NCBI GenBank assembly: GCA_022820435.1
Contig: JAJEFL010000174.1
Span: forward strand, 1 to 37,135
Length of the DNA stretch: 37,135 nucleotides
From: Bin80 sp022820435
GTDB taxonomy: Bacteria > Bacteroidota > Rhodothermia > Rhodothermales > Bin80
Direction of reading: 5' to 3'
Shown: piece after piece, positions 25,125-33,258 of the stretch
Numbering within the stretch: position 1 is the stretch's first letter
Layout of the letters: each line of letters opens with the position of its first letter
The notes under the pieces: model-generated
The model's database searches: none
What the model was told of the DNA's origin: nothing
What the model saw: only the letters and a program-made list of their open reading frames with translations
Translations under genes and position numbers: made by a program

Positions 25125-26441
25125 ATGTCTGTAGCGACTCCCTATCATGATCGTGAGGCGATATTCTCGTTCTGGCCCAGACATAACGAGACCCTGCTCA
25201 AACGCCTGGAGAGCAAGGATGCATGGCTGAGCACCAGACGGGGGATTGAGGTGTCGCGTGTTGAAGATGCACTGGAGCATGAGATGACCCTCAATATCGG
25301 GCCGCAGCACCCGGCAACGCACGGCGTACTCCGGTGCGTTGTAAAACTGGACGGGGAGCGGATTGAGAAGTGTGTGCTGGATATTGGGTATCTGCACCGG
25401 GGGATCGAGAAGCTCGCCGAGAGCAAGACCTATCAGGAGTTCATGCCCTATACGGACCGCATGGATTACCTGGCTCCCTATGCAAATAATGTTGCCTGGT
25501 GTATGGCGGTGGAAAAGCTTGCCAACATTGAAGTCCCCGACCGTGCACAATGGATCCGGATGATCATGTGCGAACTGGCACGGATCTCCTCGCACCTGTT
25601 ATGGCTGGGGGTCGGGCTCATGGATGCAGGAGCGGTCAGCGTTTTTTTGTGGACCTTCCAGGGGCGGGAGGATCTCTACAGTATTTTTGATGAGGTGTCC
25701 GGTGCACGCTTTACGGTCTCGCACAGCCGTATCGGCGGCCTGGCAACGGACCTGAGCCCGACTGCGATTGCGATGATCAGAGACTTTGCAACGCGCTATG
25801 AGGAGATCATTAAGGGCTGGCAGAAACTGCTCAACCGAAACCGTATCTGGATTGACCGGAACAGGGATATTGGCGTGATCAGCAAAGAGGAGGCGATTGA
25901 ACTCGGACTCACCGGCCCGAACCTTCGCGGCAGCGGAGTCCCCTACGATATTCGAATCTTTGAACCCTATCTGAAATACGACGAGGTGGATTTCACCATC
26001 CCGATTCGGGAAGAGGGGGACTGCTTGGCACGCTACCATATTCGCGTGGAAGAAATGCTTGAGAGCATCCGGATCATCAACCAGTGTCTGGATCGGTTGC
26101 CGGAAGGCCCGATTCGTACGGATGATGCCAAGAAAGCATACCCGTCCAAAGATGAAGTTTACTACTCCATGGAAGGGATGATCCATGATTTTATGTATAC
26201 AGAAACCGGTGTTGCGCCTCCGAAGGGAGCGGCCTCCTATCATGCAATCGAATCCCCGAAAGGGGAATTGGGTTTTTATCTTGAAAGTGATGGAACCGGG
26301 TGCCCGTGGCGTGCACGTCTGAATGCACCGTCTTTTACCAATCTGCAGGGACTGGAGTCCATGATGGAAGGGCATCCGGTCGCCGATATTGTTGTGCTGA
26401 TTGGCTCCATTGATCCCGTTATGGGGGAGGCGGACAGGTAG
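25125..26441 (+). CDS. nuoD: NADH-quinone oxidoreductase subunit D
   Basis: 438 residues. NuoD (49-kDa subunit) forms the quinone cavity with NuoB. The hallmark NIGPQHPATHGVLRCVVKLDGE carries the quinone-binding His region, and LDIGYLHRGIEKLAE plus PYTDRMDYLAPYANN (with the conserved Tyr) follow. The C-terminal APPKGAASYHAIESPKGELGFYLESDGTGCPWRARLNAPSFTNLQGL and IVVLIGSIDPVMGEADR are full. A non-conserved N-terminal extension of about 45 residues precedes the core. It is separate from NuoC, not a NuoCD fusion. It starts immediately after the nuoC stop. Confidence 0.96.
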   Translation: MSVATPYHDREAIFSFWPRHNETLLKRLESKDAWLSTRRGIEVSRVEDALEHEMTLNIGPQHPATHGVLRCVVKLDGERIEKCVLDIGYLHRGIEKLAESKTYQEFMPYTDRMDYLAPYANNVAWCMAVEKLANIEVPDRAQWIRMIMCELARISSHLLWLGVGLMDAGAVSVFLWTFQGREDLYSIFDEVSGARFTVSHSRIGGLATDLSPTAIAMIRDFATRYEEIIKGWQKLLNRNRIWIDRNRDIGVISKEEAIELGLTGPNLRGSGVPYDIRIFEPYLKYDEVDFTIPIREEGDCLARYHIRVEEMLESIRIINQCLDRLPEGPIRTDDAKKAYPSKDEVYYSMEGMIHDFMYTETGVAPPKGAASYHAIESPKGELGFYLESDGTGCPWRARLNAPSFTNLQGLESMMEGHPVADIVVLIGSIDPVMGEADR

Positions 26442-26442
26442 C

Positions 26443-27117
26443 ATGGCAGAGTTTATTCGTAATCCGGTAGTCGCACTTCCAGATCCGAATCCAGAGTCGC
26501 ATTTTTCCGAGGAAGAGCTCATCTTCACGGAAGATGAAAAAGCCAGGATTGCCGGCTGGGTCAGTCAGTACCCCACTTCGGACGGTGCCGTAATGTGGAC
26601 GCTCTGGCTTGCGCAGGAGAAGTTCGGATTTCTTCCGCCGGAGGTATTACAGCTGGTGGCGGTCGAACTTTCCCTGCCCTATGCGCAGGTCTACGGGGTT
26701 GCAACATTCTATACACAGTACTTCAAAGAAAAGAAGGGGACCTTTGTTCTGGATGTATGTACCTGTTTTTCGTGCCAGTTTTGTGGCGGGTATGACATTC
26801 TGGCTTATCTGGAGGAGAAACTGGAGGTGAAGCGCGGGCATACATCGGCATGTGGGCGCTATACCTTACAGGAGGCGGAGTGCCTTGGAGCATGCGGCTC
26901 TGCACCGATGATGCAGGTCAATAACGGCCCGTATGCCCATAATCTGACCCCTGAAAAGATTGACGAATTGCTGGAGGCGATGGAAGCAGGTAAACCGTTG
27001 CCATTTGTGTCGGTCACTTTGCCGCAGGATGAAGACGAGATGGGGGGAAATCGCCGGACGGATGCGGAAGCCGTGGAAGGATACATCACGCCCCCGCGAT
27101 CCGAACGAACTCAATAA
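26443..27117 (+). CDS. nuoE: NADH-quinone oxidoreductase subunit E
   Basis: 224 residues from the ATG one base after the nuoD stop; the longer frame from 26401 lies inside nuoD. NuoE (24-kDa subunit) carries a 2Fe-2S cluster beside the FMN site. The ligands are Cys106 and Cys111 in VCTCFSCQFCGG and Cys147 and Cys151 in ECLGACGSAPMMQ. Extra Cys at 108, 114 and 137 are unusual but leave the C-x4-C / C-x3-C pattern intact. The core ends near residue 195. The C-terminal acidic and charged tail (EDEMGGNRRTDAE) is not part of the fold. Confidence 0.94.
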   Translation: MAEFIRNPVVALPDPNPESHFSEEELIFTEDEKARIAGWVSQYPTSDGAVMWTLWLAQEKFGFLPPEVLQLVAVELSLPYAQVYGVATFYTQYFKEKKGTFVLDVCTCFSCQFCGGYDILAYLEEKLEVKRGHTSACGRYTLQEAECLGACGSAPMMQVNNGPYAHNLTPEKIDELLEAMEAGKPLPFVSVTLPQDEDEMGGNRRTDAEAVEGYITPPRSERTQ

Positions 27118-27174
27118 GTACAATCCGGTCATGTATTCAAGGGGTTTATTTCAGGAACGAATGAGCAAGGCAGG

Positions 27175-28464
27175 ATGACCAAGGCGGGGAACTGGCAATC
27201 GTACGAGCGGGTGCTCCTGCCCCCGGTCGAGAATCTGCATCATCTGGAGGTGTACCGTGCCCATGGCGGCTATGAGACACTCAAGAGGGTACTCAAAGAA
27301 TTGGAGCCTCAGGAAGTGACGGCGCAGATGAAACGCAGCGGGTTGCGGGGCAGGGGGGGCGCAGGGTTCCCGACCGGACTCAAATGGAGTTTTATGCCCC
27401 CGGTCAAACCGGATGTACCCCGCTATCTGTGCTGCAATGCCGATGAGAGCGAGCCGGGAACCTTCAAGGACCGGCAGCTCATGGAATATAATCCGCATCT
27501 TTTGTTTGAGGGAATCCTGATTGCCTGTTATGCGATGTCCTTGAATGCATGCTACCTGTATGTTCGTGGTGAGTATGCCAGTTGGATTACGCATCTAGAG
27601 GAGGAACTCGCAAACATGTATGACGCGAACCTGGCCGGGAAGAATATGCTGGGAACGGGTCATTGCATAGACATCATTCTGCATAAGGGTGCGGGGGCGT
27701 ATATCTGCGGAGAGGAGACCAGTCTGATGGAATCCCTTGAGGGAAAGCGGGCTTACCCCCGCATCAAGCCGCCATTCCCGGCCCAGTCGGGAATCTGGGG
27801 ATACCCGACGACCATCAACAATGTGGAAACGCTGGCCTGTGCCCCGCTCATTCTGGGGAAGGGGGCCGACTGGTTTGCAGGGATCGGGGCGGAGAAGAAT
27901 CCAGGTCCGCTGCTGTACGGAATTTCGGGGCATGTGAATCGGCCGGGTGTGTATGAGTACCCGACGGGCATGCTGATTACCGACCTGCTTGAGATTGCAG
28001 GGGGAATGCGCGGCAGCAAAAAGCTAAAAGCACTTGTGCCGGGTGGAGCATCGGTTCCGGTTCTTCGGGCAGACATGATTGAGGGGGTGACGATGGATGT
28101 GGAGAGTCTGCGGGAAGCGGGTTCGATGCTGGGGACGGCGGGAATGCTGTTTCTGGATGAAGACACGGATATGGTCGCGTTTTTGCGGCGGGTGGCCCAT
28201 TTTTATCACCATGAAAGCTGTGGACAGTGTACCCCATGCCGAGAGGGGACCGGCTGGATGGAAAATCTGATTACCCGGATTGATGACGGAGAGGGAAATT
28301 TGCGGGATCTTGACCTTTTACTGGACCTCTGTGATCAAATGGAAGGGCGTACGGTTTGCGCTCTGGCGGATGCGGCGGCCTGGCCGGTGCGCAACACGAT
28401 CAAGCGTTTCCGGGAAGACTTTGAGCGCCGTTGCCGCCCGGCTGTATGGGCCGTGAATGCCTGA
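27175..28464 (+). CDS. nuoF: NADH-quinone oxidoreductase subunit F
   Basis: 429 residues. NuoF (51-kDa subunit) oxidises NADH with FMN and holds a 4Fe-4S cluster. The NADH/FMN motif GLRGRGGAGFPTGLKWSF (residues about 57-74), CNADESEPGTFKDR and GAGAYICGEETSLMESLEGKRAYPR are all present. The cluster ligands are in ESCGQCTPCREGTGWM and, further on, GRTVCALADAAAWP. It starts 57 bases after nuoE, a longer gap than elsewhere in the run; a short open frame crosses the gap and shares ATGA with the nuoF start. Confidence 0.96.
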   Translation: MTKAGNWQSYERVLLPPVENLHHLEVYRAHGGYETLKRVLKELEPQEVTAQMKRSGLRGRGGAGFPTGLKWSFMPPVKPDVPRYLCCNADESEPGTFKDRQLMEYNPHLLFEGILIACYAMSLNACYLYVRGEYASWITHLEEELANMYDANLAGKNMLGTGHCIDIILHKGAGAYICGEETSLMESLEGKRAYPRIKPPFPAQSGIWGYPTTINNVETLACAPLILGKGADWFAGIGAEKNPGPLLYGISGHVNRPGVYEYPTGMLITDLLEIAGGMRGSKKLKALVPGGASVPVLRADMIEGVTMDVESLREAGSMLGTAGMLFLDEDTDMVAFLRRVAHFYHHESCGQCTPCREGTGWMENLITRIDDGEGNLRDLDLLLDLCDQMEGRTVCALADAAAWPVRNTIKRFREDFERRCRPAVWAVNA

Positions 28465-28483
28465 ATAAATTTGAAGATTGCAA

Positions 28484-28936
28484 ATGAAGAAACAATTTCT
28501 GATTCTTTTTTTGATGGGCATGGCTGCCTGTAATCGTGCAGCGCCTCTCCATGACGATATCTATGGATTCGCCGCCGATCCCGCTGATGCGGTGCCGGTG
28601 GAAGCGGTCGTATCTGAGCCGGAACATTATGCGGGACGAAAGGTGGCGGTTGCCGGAACCGTGCATGAAGTTTGTCAGATGGAAGGGTGCTGGCTGATGC
28701 TCCGAAGTATGGATACAGACCGTGGATTACGGGTCCATGCCGAACTGGATGAGGCGGGTGCGTACAAGTTTACGGTGCCGGGGGATATCAGCGGCCGCTA
28801 TGCAATTGTCTTTGGAACGATTTCGGTTCCTGATAAGGGGGCGGAAGCACATTATCAGGAGGATGCACCGGGGCAGATTCCGGTCCTTTCCATGAGCGCA
28901 TCCGGTGTACGTATATCTCCGGAAGAAACGAGCTGA
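28484..28936 (+). CDS. DUF4920-like lipoprotein inside the nuo operon
   Basis: 150 residues from the ATG at 28484 (an ATG at 28478 adds two residues). A lipoprotein signal MKKQFLILFLMGMAAC puts the lipid on Cys16, so the protein is membrane-anchored in the envelope. The body, with VSEPEHYAGRKVAVAGTVHEVCQMEGCWLMLR, VPGDISGRYAIVFGTI and a final strand, forms an OB-like small beta domain resembling DUF4920, in which a conserved VCQ-x3-GCW pair of cysteines occurs. The gene sits 19 bases after nuoF and 6 before nuoG, so it is almost certainly co-transcribed with complex I. Its job is unknown; metal binding or a redox role of the Cys pair is a guess. Confidence 0.78.
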   Translation: MKKQFLILFLMGMAACNRAAPLHDDIYGFAADPADAVPVEAVVSEPEHYAGRKVAVAGTVHEVCQMEGCWLMLRSMDTDRGLRVHAELDEAGAYKFTVPGDISGRYAIVFGTISVPDKGAEAHYQEDAPGQIPVLSMSASGVRISPEETS

Positions 28937-28942
28937 TTATCC

Positions 28943-30694
28943 ATGCCCCAGGTCATCATAGACGGTAAATCCTACGAATTTGAGGGCCGGCCTAGCCTGC
29001 TTCAGTTCTGTCTGGATCACGGGATAGAACTCCCCCATTTCTGTTATCATCCGTCCATGTCCGTGCCTGCGAATTGCAGGCAGTGTCTGGTTGATATCGG
29101 GGCACCGATGCGGGACCGGCAGACGGGAGAAATCCAGATGGATGAGCAGGGGGAGCCGGTCATTCAGTATTTTCCGAAACTTCAGACCAGCTGCAGTCAC
29201 ATTGTCTCTGACGGACAGGTCGTTCATACGGCACGCTCAAGCGGGAAGGTTGAGGATGCGCAGCGTGATACGCTGGAGTTCCTGCTCATTAATCATCCGC
29301 TGGACTGCCCGATCTGTGATCAGGCGGGGCACTGTCCGCTTCAGATTCAGGCATACAAGTATGGGCCGGAAGGATCCCGTTTTGAATTCCGCAAGGTTCA
29401 TAAACCCAAGAAAGTGAAGCTCGGCCCGCGGGTTGTTCTGGATGCCGAACGGTGCATCAACTGTACCCGCTGTGTACGCTTTACCGATGAAATCTCAAAA
29501 AGCGGACAGCTCACGATCATTGAACGGGGAGTAAAAAATTATCCGATCACGCCGCCGGGGGTTTCGTTTGATGAGCCCTATTCGATGAATGTGATTGATT
29601 TGTGTCCGGTTGGTGCGCTGACCTCGGTGGATTTTCGATTTCAGGCACGGATCTGGGAGATGGCCAGTACGCCGTCCATCACCACGACGAATGCGAAGGG
29701 ATCCAACTGCCATTTATGGGTTCGGGACAATCTGGTGCTGCGGATTACGCCGCGTGCCAATCCGGATGTGAACGAATTCTGGCTTCCCGATGAAGATCGT
29801 CTGGCTTACCGCCGCTTTAATGAGGACCGCCCTGCCGGCCCGTCAATTGCATCAGAGACAGGGGCAGCATCCTCTTCATGGGATGCATCGCTTCAGAGGG
29901 CGTCCGAAATTCTGCATCGTGCAGGTGAAAATGCAGTGTTTATTGCTTCGGCCTATGCGACGGTGGAGGACAACTGGATGCTGCTGCAGCTTGCGGATGC
30001 GGTGGGCGGGCAGGTTGCCGGTTATATCCCGCACATTGATCCCGGGCACGGGGACGGCTGGCTTTGCACCGATGATCGGACCCCCAACCGTCAGGGATGC
30101 GAACGTCTGGGCATCTATCCGATGGACGAAACCCTCTGGCGTGCACGGATTGAATCGGGAGAGGTTGCGGCCCTGTATGTTCTGGAAGATGATCCCGTTG
30201 CCTCCGGGCTTTGCAGCGTGGAGGCTCTGGCGGATACAGAGGTCATTCTTCATTATCATCACACGACGAATCAAACGCTCCCTGCAGCATGTGTTGCACT
30301 TCCGGCGGCGATGGCTGCCGAGACCATCGGGACCTTTGTGAATGAATCCGGGCGTGCGCAGCGGGTGATTCCTGCCAAAGCCATTAAGGGGACAAATCGG
30401 ACGCTCATGATGCAGATGGGACTCAGTCGTGCAGACCGGCATGGGACTCCGTTTGATCGGTGGCACAATGAATCTCACTACATTGACTGTAAGCCCGGCT
30501 GGGAGATGATTCCGATGATTGCCCGCGCATTGGGCACCGAAATCAATCCGCAGGGTCCAAGAAAAATCATGCAGCACATTAGCGAAACCAATCCGGCCTT
30601 TGCCGGAGCAACCCATGATGCCATGGGATTGACCGGGGTTGATCTTTGTCTCAAAGAGAGTTTTCAGCCGGGCCATTTAGAGGGCACGCATTGA
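28943..30694 (+). CDS. nuoG: NADH-quinone oxidoreductase subunit G
   Basis: 583 residues, shorter than the 680-910 usual for NuoG. The N-terminal cluster domains are complete: 2Fe-2S ligands in HFCYHPSMSVPANCRQCLV and LQTSCSHI, the His/Cys cluster site LINHPLDCPICDQAGHCPLQ, and the 4Fe-4S ligands CINCTRCVRFTDE with DLCPVGAL. From about residue 235 the molybdopterin-oxidoreductase-like domain starts (GSNCHLWVRDNLVLRI). It is truncated compared with long NuoG forms, keeping TFVNESGRAQRV near its end. It begins 6 bases after the lipoprotein gene. The next nuo gene is displaced by the Sel1-repeat gene. Confidence 0.94.
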   Translation: MPQVIIDGKSYEFEGRPSLLQFCLDHGIELPHFCYHPSMSVPANCRQCLVDIGAPMRDRQTGEIQMDEQGEPVIQYFPKLQTSCSHIVSDGQVVHTARSSGKVEDAQRDTLEFLLINHPLDCPICDQAGHCPLQIQAYKYGPEGSRFEFRKVHKPKKVKLGPRVVLDAERCINCTRCVRFTDEISKSGQLTIIERGVKNYPITPPGVSFDEPYSMNVIDLCPVGALTSVDFRFQARIWEMASTPSITTTNAKGSNCHLWVRDNLVLRITPRANPDVNEFWLPDEDRLAYRRFNEDRPAGPSIASETGAASSSWDASLQRASEILHRAGENAVFIASAYATVEDNWMLLQLADAVGGQVAGYIPHIDPGHGDGWLCTDDRTPNRQGCERLGIYPMDETLWRARIESGEVAALYVLEDDPVASGLCSVEALADTEVILHYHHTTNQTLPAACVALPAAMAAETIGTFVNESGRAQRVIPAKAIKGTNRTLMMQMGLSRADRHGTPFDRWHNESHYIDCKPGWEMIPMIARALGTEINPQGPRKIMQHISETNPAFAGATHDAMGLTGVDLCLKESFQPGHLEGTH

Positions 30695-30816
30695 GTATAT
30701 TCAGGATGCGTATCGGGGGTTATTTTGGAAACTACATTTGTTTTGCAGGGAATATTTGGTCGCCTGAATTGAGTTGGTATACAATCCACGGGGTTTTTGA
30801 AGAACAGAAAAAGTCC

Positions 30817-30876
30817 ATGATGCAATTTTGCTGTTACTTGAAGAGCCTAGTAGCGGGATTCTTGGTATTGGTCTAA
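30817..30876 (+). other. Signal-peptide-like frame out of phase with the Sel1-repeat gene
   Basis: MMQFCCYLKSLVAGFLVLV-stop reads as the start and core of a Sec signal peptide (one Lys, then a hydrophobic run). It lies directly upstream of, but in another frame than, the repeat protein that has no signal of its own. A single frame change near 30870 would join them. Confidence 0.4.
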
Positions 30877-30893
30877 GATCAGGACATCCTCTA

Positions 30894-33002
30894 ATGGATC
30901 AGAATCTTCACGAAGTATATTATGCTGCCAGAGAGGGCGATGCCGTTGCGCAATATCATATGGGCGTTGTGTATGCCTTTGGTCAAGGTGTATCACAGAA
31001 TGATCGGGAGGCTGTGAAATGGTGTCGCCGGTCTGCCGAACAGGGATTTGATGCAGCACAGTCTTTTCTGGGGGACATGTATCATCATGGCAGGGGGGTA
31101 CCACAGGATGACCAAAAGGCGGTGAAGTGGTTGCGCCTGGCAGCGAAGCAAGGGTTTCCTCCGGCGCAATATAATCTGGGATTCATGTACGAGAATGGTA
31201 TCGGGGTACCGGAGGATTATAAGATGGCGGTAAAGTGGTACCGCCGGTCTGCCGAACAGGGATTTGCTCAGGCGCAAAATAATCTGGGGTTCATGTATGA
31301 CAAGGGCAAGGGGATACCGCAGGACTGTAAGGAGGCTGTAAAGTGGTTCCGGCTGTCGGTTGAACAGGGGAATTCCGATGCGCAGTTTCGAATGGGGTTT
31401 ATGTACACCTTTGGTCGAGGTGTGCCTCGGGACTATAAGAAAGCGGAAAAGTGGTACCTTTTGTCCGCCGAACAGCAGAACCCGAAGGCACAATATAATC
31501 TCGGACTTATGCATGAGCGTGGTGAGGGGGTGCCGAAGGATGCCGGGAAAGCTGCGAAGTGGTATCGTTTAGCTGCTGAACAGGGCGATGCTGCTGCACA
31601 GTTTCGGTTGGGACAATTGTACGACTTTGGGGAAGGAGTGCCAGAGGATGTGGAGGAAGCCGTGAAGTGGTATCGTCTGGCGGCCAAACAGGGAGATGCG
31701 GATGCGCAGTGGAAACTGGGGAAGATGTATGACACGGGAATGGGCTTAAAGAAGGACCATGGGGAAGCTGCGAAGTGGTACTATCTGTGTGCAGAACAGG
31801 GACATGCCGCAGGGCAAGCTGCGATGGCAGATATGTATCAAGAGGGTAGAGGGGTGCATCAGGATGATGAGGAAGCCGCAAAGTGGTTATATCTGTCTGC
31901 CGAGCAGGGAAATGCTGATGCGCAGTATAATCTCGGGTTCATGTACGATCAGGGTCGGGGAGTGCCACAGGATGCTGAGAAAGCCGCGAAGTGGTACCAC
32001 CTGGCTGCCAATCAGGGAGATGATGGGGCTCAATATGTTTTGGCAAAAAAGTACGCTGATGGTGATGGCGTACCGAGGAATTTTAAAAGAGCCGCAGAGT
32101 GGTACCGTTTGTCCGCTGAACAGGGTAATGCCGGAGCGCAACATGAATTAGCGTTCCTTTATGCCTTTGGCAGAGGGGTTCGACAGGATGATGAGGAAGC
32201 CGTAAAATGGCTGAGTATGTCTGCCGAACGGGGACTTGCCGTAGCACAAAGCAATCTAGGGAAAATGTACATGAATGGTCAGTGTGCACAACAGGATGAC
32301 GGGGAGGCTGTGAAGTGGTTTCGTCTGGCTGCCAATCAGGGAGATGCCAGTGCACAACTTAATCTAGGTTTCATGTACGGTGCAGGCAGGGGAGTGGAAA
32401 AAGATGCTGTAGAAGCCGTGAAGTGGTTTCGTCTGGCTGCCAATCAGGGAGATGCCAGTGCACAATATAACGTGGGATGTATATATGATAAAGGGGAATG
32501 GGTAGCAGAGGATGCTACAGAAGCCGTAAAGTGGTTTCGTTTAGCTGCCGAACAGGGAATGGTTCTTGCCCAGGATCGTTTAGGATTTCTGTATACCTCC
32601 GGCAGGGGAGTTTTGGAGGATCCCGAAGAGGGTGCGAAATGGTTTCGTCTGGCCGCTGAACAGGGAAATGCCGACGCACAGGGCAGGCTAGGAGCTATGT
32701 ATGCCACTGGAAATGGTGTGCCAAAGGATGGTGAGGAAGCCGTGAAATGGTTGCGTTTGTCTGGCGAACAGGGAGACATGAGATCCCAGTCTTTATTGGG
32801 ATTCATGTACCATAATGGGATTGGAATCCCAAAAAATGAAATAGAAGCCTACGCATGGTACAACCTTTCTGCTGCACAGGGGGATCGTGATGCGATTGAG
32901 AAACGAAATGTGTTGCGAGAGCAGATGTCTCTGGAGGAAATTTCCGAGGCCCAGCAGCGTTCATCCGAAATCTGGAATTATAAAGAGTCAGGGCGCAAAT
33001 AA
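30894..33002 (+). CDS. Sel1-like repeat (SLR/TPR-like) protein
   Basis: 702 residues from the ATG at 30894 (MDQNLHEVYYAAREGD); the frame is open from an ATG at 30828 whose first residues overlap an out-of-frame signal peptide. About nineteen 36-residue Sel1 repeats follow the consensus A-x-KWYRLAAEQGDADAQ-x-LG-x-MY-x2-G-x-GVPQD. The last, divergent repeat has EAYAWYNLSAAQGDRDAIEKRNVLREQMS, the usual C-terminal cap of SLR proteins. SLR solenoids bind other proteins; known members act in signalling and host interaction, so no specific role is claimed. The gene separates nuoG from nuoH and looks inserted. Its 108-base periodicity shows recent internal duplication. Confidence 0.92.
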   Translation: MDQNLHEVYYAAREGDAVAQYHMGVVYAFGQGVSQNDREAVKWCRRSAEQGFDAAQSFLGDMYHHGRGVPQDDQKAVKWLRLAAKQGFPPAQYNLGFMYENGIGVPEDYKMAVKWYRRSAEQGFAQAQNNLGFMYDKGKGIPQDCKEAVKWFRLSVEQGNSDAQFRMGFMYTFGRGVPRDYKKAEKWYLLSAEQQNPKAQYNLGLMHERGEGVPKDAGKAAKWYRLAAEQGDAAAQFRLGQLYDFGEGVPEDVEEAVKWYRLAAKQGDADAQWKLGKMYDTGMGLKKDHGEAAKWYYLCAEQGHAAGQAAMADMYQEGRGVHQDDEEAAKWLYLSAEQGNADAQYNLGFMYDQGRGVPQDAEKAAKWYHLAANQGDDGAQYVLAKKYADGDGVPRNFKRAAEWYRLSAEQGNAGAQHELAFLYAFGRGVRQDDEEAVKWLSMSAERGLAVAQSNLGKMYMNGQCAQQDDGEAVKWFRLAANQGDASAQLNLGFMYGAGRGVEKDAVEAVKWFRLAANQGDASAQYNVGCIYDKGEWVAEDATEAVKWFRLAAEQGMVLAQDRLGFLYTSGRGVLEDPEEGAKWFRLAAEQGNADAQGRLGAMYATGNGVPKDGEEAVKWLRLSGEQGDMRSQSLLGFMYHNGIGIPKNEIEAYAWYNLSAAQGDRDAIEKRNVLREQMSLEEISEAQQRSSEIWNYKESGRK
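32310..32465 (+). repeat. Identical 48-base segments in adjacent Sel1 repeats
   Basis: Positions 32310-32357 and 32418-32465 are identical, beginning GTGAAGTGGTTTCG and ending GCCAGTGCACAA, exactly 108 bases (36 codons) apart. This marks a recent repeat-unit duplication. Confidence 0.85.
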
Positions 33003-33258
33003 GAATAAACTCGGAAATGATCATGTCTATGGATTTTGTCGAGGGATTGAAGAGATGAGACTTAGCTTGCAGTCATGCAGCCATATTCCCTCAATCAGAC
33101 GATATTCCATAACATGCGGCGCAGTTATGGGTAAAACGTTATTTTTGACAAGCATCCATGCAGAATTGGGAGCCTCACCAGTTTGGTGCTCGGTGCACTA
33201 CAGACTTACGTCGGATACGAAAGGCTTCCGAGTCAACATCAAAGAGATCAGTTAGAAG
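33003..33258 (+). other. Intergenic stretch between the Sel1-repeat gene and nuoH
   Basis: 256 bases with no supported gene; the open frame crossing it is a shadow that starts inside the Sel1 gene. It must contain any new promoter needed for nuoH. I see no terminator hairpin. Confidence 0.4.

Noticed and set aside
25599..26528. 309-residue minus-strand open frame opposite nuoD
   Set aside because: It is the shadow of a highly conserved nuoD frame; no recognisable domain, no ribosome site.
30646..30876. 76-residue frame overlapping the end of nuoG
   Set aside because: Its first part is out-of-frame nuoG sequence; only the last 19 codons look meaningful, as the displaced signal peptide.
31507..31881. 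Long minus-strand frames within the Sel1 gene, and the 108-base period as a CRISPR-like array
   Set aside because: The period is the 36-codon protein repeat; there are no short identical repeats with unique spacers, and the minus frames are shadows.
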